Shown here one piece after another: positions 1 through 5,444 of a DNA stretch of 9,835 bases (within the stretch, counting starts at the first letter, position 1; each line of letters opens with the position of its first letter). Origin of the DNA: DATGLE01 sp035294325 (GTDB taxonomy: Bacteria > Chloroflexota > Ktedonobacteria > Ktedonobacterales > Ktedonobacteraceae). The stretch spans positions 1-9,835 of the forward strand of contig DATGLE010000068.1 in assembly GCA_035294325.1 (NCBI GenBank). Direction: 5' to 3'. Below the pieces are notes generated by a model. The model was not told the origin of the DNA and did no database searches. It saw nothing but the letters and a program-made list of their open reading frames with translations. The position numbers and the translations under genes were made by a program.

Positions 1-2
1 AA

Positions 3-215
3 ATCGTTTGCCTCGCCGGTGGCTGCTTCATCATCCAGTTCAGCTATACTAATCCACAGTGTAGCGCCATCCAGACGAACATTGCCAGCGATGAGAGCCA
101 GATGAGGGCATTGCAGCAGCAGGCGTCATGGAATCCGAACGCCCGAGCGCAAATAGCTTCGTTGCAGCAAGATATCGCCTCACTCGAAGCGCAGGCAGCC
201 AGTCTGGGTTGCTGA
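3..215 (+). CDS. C-terminal fragment of a membrane-anchored, coiled-coil-like protein (5' truncated)
   Basis: The third + frame is open from the window edge to TGA at 213-215, giving about 70 residues. The visible part starts with a hydrophobic stretch (IVCLAGGCFIIQF), probably the end of a membrane segment. It continues as a polar, Gln/Ala/Ser-rich helical region with repeated Leu spacing (SQMRALQQQA, AQIASLQQDIASLEAQAASL) that resembles a short coiled coil. It ends in Gly-Cys. The composition is typical of a real membrane-anchored protein and much less odd than the Cys-rich frame on the opposite strand. No family is recognised and the start lies outside the window. A strong hairpin follows 25 nt after the stop. 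Confidence 0.5.
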   Translation: MVCLAGGCFIIQFSYTNPQCSAIQTNIASDESQMRALQQQASWNPNARAQIASLQQDIASLEAQAASLGC

Positions 216-240
216 GGATTGAAACTATACAAATCTGCTA

Positions 241-281
241 CAATAGAAGCATGCCCTGTTTAACGGGGCGCGCTTCTATTG
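241..281 (+). terminator. Stem-loop after the first gene, possible terminator or 3' end structure
   Basis: A 10-bp perfect outer stem (CAATAGAAGC at 241-250 pairs with GCTTCTATTG at 272-281) continues, after one A-C mismatch, into an inner stem of about 8 bp with two G-T pairs and a 3-nt loop. It lies 25 nt after the upstream stop codon. There is no T-run after it, so it is not a classical intrinsic terminator. It could be a 3' end stabiliser or act in both directions. Confidence 0.45.
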
Positions 282-303
282 CAATACCTTCATATACATA
301 AAG

Positions 304-384
304 AATACAGAATATTTTGTGAAGATGTGCGAAGCGCATCTTCACAAAATATTCTGTATTTAGCGAGCGCCGCAGGCGCGAGCA
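304..384 (+). promoter_or_regulatory. Long hairpin plus conserved GC-rich tail in the leader of the monooxygenase gene (copy A)
   Basis: A perfect 24-bp inverted repeat (304-327 with 337-360, beginning AATACAGAATATTTTG) encloses TGCGAAGCG. Three more pairs, one of them G-T, can form around a GAA triloop, giving about 27 bp. Two nt later comes a 22-nt tail (363-384) containing the mini-hairpin GCGCC-GCA-GGCGC. The ATG of the next gene is 51 nt after the tail. The element at 2246-2329 has the same layout, a tail with one substitution and the same 51-nt distance, but unrelated stem arms. It could be an RNA leader, a protein-binding palindrome or a small inserted element. Confidence 0.65.
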
Positions 385-435
385 AACGGTGGTATTGGAA
401 ACCAGGCACACTTTAAACTAAAAAGGAGACGTATC

Positions 436-723
436 ATGATTGTAGCAGTAAATAAAATTATGGCGCCAGAGGCCCACCGCCAGCATATCATCGAACATTT
501 CGAGCGCGAGGCTCCACGCATGAAGCAGTTCAAGGGCTTCCTGGGCATGGAAATATGGGCCGGCGAAGATAACACGCTCCAGGTCATTTCGCGCTGGGAG
601 TCGAAAGAGGCAATCGAAGAATACACGCGTAATCCGATCTTTCAGGAGCAGCACAGCAACGTCAGCCGCGAGCGCATGAACAGGCCAGAGACCGCCTACT
701 ATACCGTGAAGGTGCTCCAATAG
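436..723 (+). CDS. Antibiotic-biosynthesis-monooxygenase-fold protein, IsdG/HmoA-like (putative heme-degrading monooxygenase)
   Basis: This 95-aa protein has the usual length of a single ABM (dimeric alpha+beta barrel) domain and is probably cytoplasmic. Family landmarks are the N-terminal strand MIVAVNKI, the central GFLGMEIW and the segment RWESKEAIEEY...PIFQEQH. The residues corresponding to the IsdG-type Asn-Trp-His set can be picked out: Asn6, Trp54 and His73. The 19-residue Trp-to-His spacing matches what I recall for staphylococcal IsdG. IsdG/HmoA enzymes bind heme and open the porphyrin with O2 and an electron donor, releasing iron. Other ABM proteins are quinol monooxygenases or have no known activity, so the heme role is a family-based inference. 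AAGGAGA lies 6 nt before the ATG, and the hairpin-plus-tail element sits in the leader. A P450 gene follows after 246 nt with its own promoter. Confidence 0.85.
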   Translation: MIVAVNKIMAPEAHRQHIIEHFEREAPRMKQFKGFLGMEIWAGEDNTLQVISRWESKEAIEEYTRNPIFQEQHSNVSRERMNRPETAYYTVKVLQ

Positions 724-813
724 CGCTGAATACGGCCAGCCGCGCCGCACGTACCAGAGCCGACAGCTATTAGGAAATTCCATCACAGGGAGACCTTCGG
801 TTCATCCTCTCTG

Positions 814-842
814 TTGACAAATATGACTACCGAGTCTAAAAT
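814..842 (+). promoter_or_regulatory. Sigma70-like promoter for the P450 gene
   Basis: A perfect -35 box TTGACA (814-819), a 17-nt spacer and the -10 box TAAAAT (837-842) lie upstream of the P450 gene. The predicted start near 849 would give a leader of about 120 nt. A short imperfect palindrome GCGTTTAAATACGC (852-865) sits just at or after the predicted start and could be an operator, although its arms are only 4 bp. Confidence 0.65.
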
Positions 843-969
843 CTGAATGACGCGTTTAAATACGCATAACAGCCAATCGAGAAGAGGCCGGACCGCCCCG
901 AGAAGCGCTCACGGCCTTAGATGTCCGTCAAGCAACCGCCATCGAGAGGCGATCAGAAAGGCTCGATAG

Positions 970-2193
970 ATGCAACAACAACCCGGGTTCCGACCATCGG
1001 CGTTCGCTCATTCCCTGCCTCAAACACCCGGCGAGATCCCACAGACCTACGCATGGTTCGCACAGATGCGCGCCGAACATCCCGTCTTCTACAACGAGCA
1101 GATGCACCTGTGGCAGATCTTCAACTACGATGCTGTTTCAGAGGTAATAACAGATTATAACCGCTTCTCTTCGGAGCGGACCGCGGCCTTCGGCGATTCG
1201 TTCCTGAAAGACACGCTGGTGCTAAAAGATCCGCCCGACCATCGTAAACTGCGCAACCTGGTCAACCAGGCATTTACTCCGCGCGCAGTGGCTCGTCTTG
1301 CTGAGGACATCACCGGCATTACGAAGGAATTGCTGGATAAAGTTCGATCACGGGGGGAGATGGATGTCGTCGCGGATATCGCCTTTCCGCTGCCGGCAAG
1401 AGTCATCGCCGCAATGCTTGGCGTGCCGTCCGAGGACTGGGATATCTTTCAACGCTGGGCCTATGCCAGCACCTCCGATGCCGCACGCGCCCGGCAGCCA
1501 AACCAGGCGCTCTCTCGGGAAGAGATAAGGCAGCACCATATGAGCATGCAGGAGCAGATGTATGGCTACTTCGCGAAACTGCTGAATGAGCGGCGTCGCA
1601 CACCGCGCGAAGATCTTATCACCGCGCTGGCTAACGCCGAGGTTGATGGCGAGCGGCTGAGCGAGAGGGATCTGGTCAAGTTTTGCGCTTTGTTACTGGC
1701 CGCCGGGCAGGAGACCACCAAAAACTTGATCGCCAACGCTGTTCTGTGCTTTACTGATTATCCAGAGACGATGCAACGCCTGAGGCGCGAGCCGGACCTG
1801 ATGCCCTCGGCAATAGAAGAGGTGCTGCGCTATCTCTCGCCCGTCTGGTTTCTCTTCCGCCAGACAACAACGGAGGTCGAACTGGAGGGGCAGCACATCC
1901 CGGCCAACCAGCTCATACAGGCATGGCTGGCCTCGGCCAACCGGGACGCGGCGCAATTCCCTGATTCAGACCGCTTTGATATCGAGCGCGAGCCAAATCG
2001 TCATGTGGCCTTCGGTCACGGTATTCACTTCTGCGTTGGCGCGCCGCTGGCACGGCTCGAAGCCAGAATCGCCCTGTCGATGATGCTGGAGCAGCTTCAG
2101 GACCTGCAACGCGTGGCGAACGTCCCGATCACCATTCGCACAGGGATCGTCTTTATGATTCGAACGCTGCCCATCACCTTCCGACCATATTAG
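970..2193 (+). CDS. Cytochrome P450 (soluble bacterial class I type)
   Basis: This 407-aa protein has the normal length of soluble bacterial P450s and no membrane anchor. Its landmarks appear in order: HRKLRNLVNQAF with His91 and Arg95 (helix C, heme propionate contacts); AAGQETT at 244-250 (I-helix oxygen-activation motif, with Glu rather than Asp before the Thr pair); EVLR at 284-287 (ExxR); and FGHGIHFCVG at 348-357 with the heme-ligand Cys355, followed by APLARLEAR. It is expected to be a heme monooxygenase taking electrons from a ferredoxin and reductase, none of which are encoded here. The substrate cannot be told from sequence. An in-frame TAG directly before the ATG fixes the start; the ribosome site is weak (AGAAAGG, 8-nt spacing). 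The family resembles CYP107-like enzymes, but I do not assign a subfamily. Confidence 0.95.
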   Translation: MQQQPGFRPSAFAHSLPQTPGEIPQTYAWFAQMRAEHPVFYNEQMHLWQIFNYDAVSEVITDYNRFSSERTAAFGDSFLKDTLVLKDPPDHRKLRNLVNQAFTPRAVARLAEDITGITKELLDKVRSRGEMDVVADIAFPLPARVIAAMLGVPSEDWDIFQRWAYASTSDAARARQPNQALSREEIRQHHMSMQEQMYGYFAKLLNERRRTPREDLITALANAEVDGERLSERDLVKFCALLLAAGQETTKNLIANAVLCFTDYPETMQRLRREPDLMPSAIEEVLRYLSPVWFLFRQTTTEVELEGQHIPANQLIQAWLASANRDAAQFPDSDRFDIEREPNRHVAFGHGIHFCVGAPLARLEARIALSMMLEQLQDLQRVANVPITIRTGIVFMIRTLPITFRPY

Positions 2194-2245
2194 AAGGAGA
2201 CAATTTTCGCGCACCCGGCACTCGCGTGGCTCCGCCGCGCAATGA

Positions 2246-2329
2246 CTGTCTTATATGTTGTAGAAAAATACGCTGCGCGCATTTTTCTACAACATATAAG
2301 ATAGAAGGCGAGCGCCGCAGGTGCGAGCA
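2246..2329 (+). promoter_or_regulatory. Long hairpin plus conserved GC-rich tail in the leader of the 78-aa gene (copy B)
   Basis: A perfect 21-bp inverted repeat (2249-2269 with 2281-2301, beginning TCTTATATGTTGTAG) extends outward by three pairs, one G-T, to 2246/2304. Inward, after one mismatch, it adds CGC/GCG around a TGC triloop. The 22-nt tail at 2308-2329 differs from the tail at 363-384 by one C-to-T change, which keeps the mini-hairpin (GCGCC-GCA-GGTGC) as a G-U pair in RNA. The tail ends 51 nt before the ATG at 2381, the same distance as in copy A. The stem arms of A and B are not alike. Confidence 0.65.
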
Positions 2330-2380
2330 GTGAGGATACCCAGATAAACATCTCGTAAACCAGGAATAAGGAGTGCGTTT

Positions 2381-2617
2381 ATGACTACCACGGACAATAC
2401 ACCCGGCTTTGCACGCGACATCAAACCGCTCTTTCGCGAGAGCGACAGAGATTCAATGAATTTCGTCTTCGACCTCTGGAACTATCAGGATGTCAGCGAG
2501 CATGCTGATGATATCCTTGAGCGCCTGGAAGACGGCTCGATGCCATGCGACGGGGAATGGCCCGAGGAGCAGATCGCCCTCTTTCGTCGCTGGATCGAAG
2601 CCGGCATGCCTGAATAG
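2381..2617 (+). CDS. Small conserved protein of unknown function (DIKPLFRE / MPCDGxWP type)
   Basis: The 78-aa product is acidic and soluble, with no signal peptide. The body reads FARDIKPLFRESDRDSM, then FDLWNYQDV, an acidic helix (ADDILERLEDGSM), then PCDGEWPEEQ and FRRWIEAGMPE. I recognise this as a small conserved domain found in actinobacteria and related groups, but know of no assigned function. It has a single Cys in PCDG and no CxxCH, so it is not a cytochrome c by itself. AAGGAG lies 7 nt before the ATG. The gene sits 187 nt after the P450 and 47 nt before the kinase, so co-transcription with the kinase is likely. Its leader carries the same hairpin-plus-tail module as the monooxygenase gene, which hints at shared control. 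Confidence 0.85.
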   Translation: MTTTDNTPGFARDIKPLFRESDRDSMNFVFDLWNYQDVSEHADDILERLEDGSMPCDGEWPEEQIALFRRWIEAGMPE

Positions 2618-2651
2618 CTCCGCCGGCGAACGTGGAGCGTCAGAAGCGCCT

Positions 2652-2656
2652 GGAGG
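2652..2656 (+). promoter_or_regulatory. Ribosome binding site that decides the kinase start
   Basis: GGAGG lies 8 nt before ATG 2665. The in-frame GTG at 2632, which would add 11 residues, has only GCGAA upstream and is less likely. Confidence 0.7.
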
Positions 2657-2664
2657 GCGTTTTT

Positions 2665-3696
2665 ATGGAAGCCAGACAGAAAGCTTACGATCTTGTCGCG
2701 ATGGGGCGCTCATCGATTGATCTTTACTCCAACGATATCGGCGCGTCCTTTGTGGATATCACCAGTTTCGCGGCCTACGTCGGAGGATGCCCCACCAATA
2801 TCAGCGTTGGCACGCGGCGCCTCGGCTTGAATCCGGCGCTGCTGACGGCGGTTGGAGATGACCAGGTAGGCAACTTCATCCTGCACTTCCTCCAGCGCGA
2901 AGGAGTGGAAACGCGCTTCATTCCGCGCAAGCCAGGGAAGCGCTCCAGCGCCGTGCTGCTCGGCATCGAGCCGCCTGACCGCTTTCCACTGGTCTACTAC
3001 CGCGATAACTGTGCTGACATCGCCCTGACCATCGATGACGTTCTGGCCGCGCCCATCTCCGACAGCAAGGCACTGCTCATCACCGGAACCGGCCTGAGCA
3101 AAGAGCCGAGCCGCAGCGCGACGCTTTTTGCCGCCGAGACGGCCAGGGAAGCGGGCGTCCCCGTTATGCTCGATATCGACTACCGGCCCGATCAATGGGA
3201 CGATCAGCGGGCCTTCGGCGCGGTTCTCCGCTCGGCGCTGCGCCTGGTCGATATTGTCGTCGGGACAGAGGATGAGATCAATGCGGCGATGCTCACCGAC
3301 CCGGCGCAGATCAGCATCGCTCATTCTCAGGTCTCCGACGCCCGGGTGAGCGGCGATACGGCTGCGGCCATTCAGCGCTTCTTGAGGCTTGGGCCGCGAG
3401 TCCTCGTTCATAAACGCGGCGCGGCAGGATGCCGGGTTCACCAGGCATCAGAAAAGGAAGAAATAACTTCGCTTGACGTGCCGGGCTTCCCCGTCGAAGT
3501 GAAGAATATCCTGGGTGCAGGCGACGCCTTCGCTGCGGGCCTGCTCTATGGCTTCGTTCACGGCTGGGATTGGTACAAAGCCGCTCGTCTGGGCAATGCC
3601 TGCGGCGCGATCCTCGTGACCAGGCACGGCTGCGCCAATTTCATGCCGACCTATGACGAGGTGATAGCCTTTATTCAGCAGCATGGCGGATTCTAG
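2665..3696 (+). CDS. iolC: PfkB-family sugar kinase, IolC-like (putative 5-dehydro-2-deoxygluconokinase)
   Basis: The 343-aa protein aligns in memory with Bacillus IolC along its length: YDLVAMGRSSIDLYS at the N-terminus; the first PfkB signature YVGGCPTNISVGTRRLG; VYYRDNCADIALT; ITGTGLSKEPSR; DIDYRPDQW; VVGTEDEINAA; and the second signature NILGAGDAFAAGLLYG, with the catalytic base Asp287. IolC phosphorylates 5-dehydro-2-deoxy-D-gluconate with ATP in myo-inositol breakdown. Length and motifs fit, but no other recognisable iol gene (iolB, iolD, iolE) is in the window, so a related sugar substrate is possible. The stop is 6 nt from the stop of the convergent dehydrogenase, with no room for a separate terminator. 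The internal linker around residues 210-235 is longer than typical and polar. Confidence 0.85.
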   Translation: MEARQKAYDLVAMGRSSIDLYSNDIGASFVDITSFAAYVGGCPTNISVGTRRLGLNPALLTAVGDDQVGNFILHFLQREGVETRFIPRKPGKRSSAVLLGIEPPDRFPLVYYRDNCADIALTIDDVLAAPISDSKALLITGTGLSKEPSRSATLFAAETAREAGVPVMLDIDYRPDQWDDQRAFGAVLRSALRLVDIVVGTEDEINAAMLTDPAQISIAHSQVSDARVSGDTAAAIQRFLRLGPRVLVHKRGAAGCRVHQASEKEEITSLDVPGFPVEVKNILGAGDAFAAGLLYGFVHGWDWYKAARLGNACGAILVTRHGCANFMPTYDEVIAFIQQHGGF

Positions 3697-3702
3697 TATC
3701 CT

Positions 3703-4971
3703 CTAATAGACTGGAAAAAGTTGCTCCACCTGGACAACGCGGCCCTCGTGGCGGGCCTGCTCGGCGGCAAATACCGTCAGGTGCGTTTCTAACGACTCGA
3801 TTGGGCCGGAAAGAATGCGGTCTGGATCGCGGTTCGCCACCGCTGCAACGAAGCGCTCCATGAGGGCATAATCGCCGCCACCATGCCCGCCCATGCGCGT
3901 ATCGGGGGGCGGAGGAACGATTTCCTCTGTCCTGTCCGACAGGAAATCGTAGTGAATAATCTTCTCGCCATCTCCGCGCAGCTCTCCCTGTGTGCCATAG
4001 ATGGCTGTCTGCCGACTACGCATCTGACTGGTTCCGATCATGGTAAACGATGCGGTTGCTCCATTATCATAGAGCAGATTGACTACCTGGTGATCGACGA
4101 CATCATTATCGCACTCGTAGACGCAGCGCCCGTAAGGTCCATGCTCCAGTGCTGCCATGACACCCTCATAGGTCGGATCGGTTGTGATCACATCCAGGGG
4201 CCAGCCGGTTTGACCCTCCTGCAACCGGCCCAGGTATATTTTCTTCGCCGAATACGCACAATATGGCTCATAAGCGCAGTCCACGCAGCGCTGCGCCTGA
4301 CCTGCCTGCGCGGGTTTCGCCTCCTTGCGAAAGTGCATCAGCGATCCGAACGATGCTACCTGCACACAGCGCCGCCCGATGATGTAACGCAGCCAGTCGA
4401 GATCGTGACACGACTTTGCCAGCAGCATCGGCGATGATAGCGCCGAGTTGCGCCAGTTGCCGCGCACAAACGAATGCGCCATGTGCCAGTATCCTACCGG
4501 CTCCACGAGTTGAACGCTCAGGATCTCTCCGATCAATCCAGATGATACCAGCTTTTTTATGTGCTGCGTATAGTTCGTGTAGCGCATTACGTGGCCTACC
4601 GCGAGGATGATTCTATTTGCCAGAGCCGCATCAACAATGCGCTGGCAGCTCTGCGGATCGGGCGCCATTGGCTTTTCAAGCAGAACGTCATAGCCCTTCT
4701 GCGCGAAGGCCACCGCTGGCTCCATGTGGAGGGCATCGGGCATAGTAATCACCACCGCATCGGCAAACTTCGGCAGCGCCGCCAGTTCTCGCCAGTCCGC
4801 CGCTGTGTGTTCGGGCGCGATCTGGTGCGTCTCGGCCATCCTTGTGCGGAAGAACTCTCGCGGCTCGGCCACACCAACCACACGCGCTCGCTCAGGATGG
4901 ATACTTGCGTACTTTCCATAGGTCGTCCCGCGACTGCCAGCGCCGATAATCAGTAGCTTCACAGGCTGCAA
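3703..4971 (-). CDS. Gfo/Idh/MocA-family NAD(P)-dependent oxidoreductase with a Cys cluster
   Basis: From the chosen TTG start the protein has 422 residues. The N-terminal Rossmann fold shows IIGAGSRG (residues 8-15), then a family EKP motif at 99-101 with the catalytic-type Lys100, and KSCHDLDW (186-193) with the conserved His-Asp pair. The C-terminal domain holds Cys229, Cys232 and Cys238 in RCVDCAYEPYC, followed by YSAKKIYL, plus Cys283 and Cys287. The CxxC...C-YSAKKIYL block is familiar from a subgroup of Gfo/Idh proteins and may bind zinc. Such enzymes oxidise or epimerise sugars or cyclitols using NAD(P). It is longer than IolG and not clearly IolG, but lies tail-to-tail with the IolC-like kinase. 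Upstream in-frame residues read through the pseudogene, so the longer ORF is not used. Confidence 0.9.
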   Translation of the reverse strand: MQPVKLLIIGAGSRGTTYGKYASIHPERARVVGVAEPREFFRTRMAETHQIAPEHTAADWRELAALPKFADAVVITMPDALHMEPAVAFAQKGYDVLLEKPMAPDPQSCQRIVDAALANRIILAVGHVMRYTNYTQHIKKLVSSGLIGEILSVQLVEPVGYWHMAHSFVRGNWRNSALSSPMLLAKSCHDLDWLRYIIGRRCVQVASFGSLMHFRKEAKPAQAGQAQRCVDCAYEPYCAYSAKKIYLGRLQEGQTGWPLDVITTDPTYEGVMAALEHGPYGRCVYECDNDVVDHQVVNLLYDNGATASFTMIGTSQMRSRQTAIYGTQGELRGDGEKIIHYDFLSDRTEEIVPPPPDTRMGGHGGGDYALMERFVAAVANRDPDRILSGPIESLETHLTVFAAEQARHEGRVVQVEQLFPVY

Positions 4972-4979
4972 AATACTGT

Positions 4980-4985
4980 TCCTTT
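4980..4985 (-). promoter_or_regulatory. Ribosome binding site supporting a TTG start for the dehydrogenase
   Basis: On the minus strand AAAGGA lies 8 nt before TTG (4971-4969), directly before the conserved QPVKLLIIGAG. The next candidate, GTG at 4962-4960, is too far from it, and there is no ATG nearby. Confidence 0.55.
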
Positions 4986-5000
4986 CCAGAAGGTATAAGC

Positions 5001-5251
5001 TTATTGTTCTTTTCGCACGAGAAAATGATGGTAGCCATCGCCATCGCACTCTTCGATGATCGAAAAGAGCGCCTGACCCGGCCACTCTCTTACTGCTCTA
5101 ACGGTGGATAGTAGTGATAACCGGCTTTCAGAAACGCGCGATGAGAAGGGTTGATATAGCCCCAATGCTCGTCATAGGTGCTGGCGTGGAGCGTGTCTTA
5201 ACGCGCTTCTGTGGTACTGCGTTTTTCCTTGAGCCAGGTGGATCTCTCCAT
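5001..5251 (-). pseudogene. Decayed class I SAM-dependent methyltransferase remnant
   Basis: Read on the minus strand from ATG 5251 the frame gives MERSTWLKEKRSTTEAR, a TAA stop at 5200-5198, and then in the same frame DTLHASTYDEHWGYINPSHR and AFLKAGYHYYPPLEQ to a TAA at 5092-5090. A one-base shift there restores VREWPGQALFSIIEECDG and DGYHHFLVRKEQ, ending at TAA 5003-5001. The pieces match the N-terminus (YDTLYAP-YDE-like) and C-terminus (GYHYYP...VREW...YHHFLVRK) of a methyltransferase family I recall from Chloroflexota. The SAM-binding core between RAFL and AGYHYY, roughly 150 codons, is missing. So there is one nonsense change (TAA where Tyr is expected), one large internal deletion and one single-base deletion. 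Family identity is from memory and should be treated as probable. Confidence 0.65.
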
Positions 5252-5283
5252 AATAGTATTATCCTCATAAAAAGGTCCAGATA

Positions 5284-5441
5284 TGTCATCCTGAGCGCAA
5301 GCGAAGGATCTGGCCCGACGAAGGAAGGGCGTGTCATGGAGCCAGCCAGGGATGGCGTGAAGCCGGAGGCAGTTGCCCGTCCTGACGGCGGGCGGATCCT
5401 TCGCTTGCGCTCAGGATGACACGGTTGCGCTCAGGATGACA
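5284..5441. repeat. MITE-like or transcribed repeat with 27-bp terminal inverted repeats and an extra partial copy
   Basis: TGTCATCCTGAGCGCAAGCG and seven more bases (5284-5310) are repeated as a perfect 27-nt inverted copy at 5395-5421, enclosing 84 nt of GC-rich sequence. A third partial copy (TTGCGCTCAGGATGACA, 5425-5441) follows in the same orientation as the right arm, offset by 20 nt, and pairs with the left arm over 18 nt including one flanking base. The interior has smaller pairings such as GCCA...TGGC and GCCCG...CGGGC. The element begins 3 nt after the copA stop, so in the copA transcript it would form a very strong hairpin that could end or protect the mRNA. The core CATCCTGAGCG motif is one I know as a dispersed intergenic repeat in many bacteria. 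No transposase is present. Confidence 0.8.
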
Positions 5442-5444
5442 TGA

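Noticed and set aside
44..232. Minus strand 62-codon frame at the left edge
   Set aside because: Cys-rich and without family features; the + strand frame at 3-215 has a membrane segment plus coiled-coil pattern and is more convincing.
785..814. 8-bp stem with a 14-nt loop after the monooxygenase gene as a terminator
   Set aside because: Weak stem with a G-T pair, no T-run, and it runs into the P450 -35 box; not supported as a terminator.
2632..2664. GTG 2632 as the kinase start
   Set aside because: No good ribosome site; ATG 2665 has GGAGG at proper spacing and begins close to the conserved YDLVAMGR strand.
2710..3441. 243-codon minus strand frame opposite the IolC-like kinase
   Set aside because: Shadow of a gene with clear PfkB signatures; no recognisable protein.
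5052..5064. Palindrome TTCGATGATCGAA as a possible operator for the dehydrogenase
   Set aside because: It falls in the codons for FSIIEE of the pseudogene and is explained as former coding sequence.
5128..5337. 69-codon minus strand frame between copA and the dehydrogenase
   Set aside because: It runs through the inverted-repeat arm and is out of frame with the methyltransferase remnant; no independent support.
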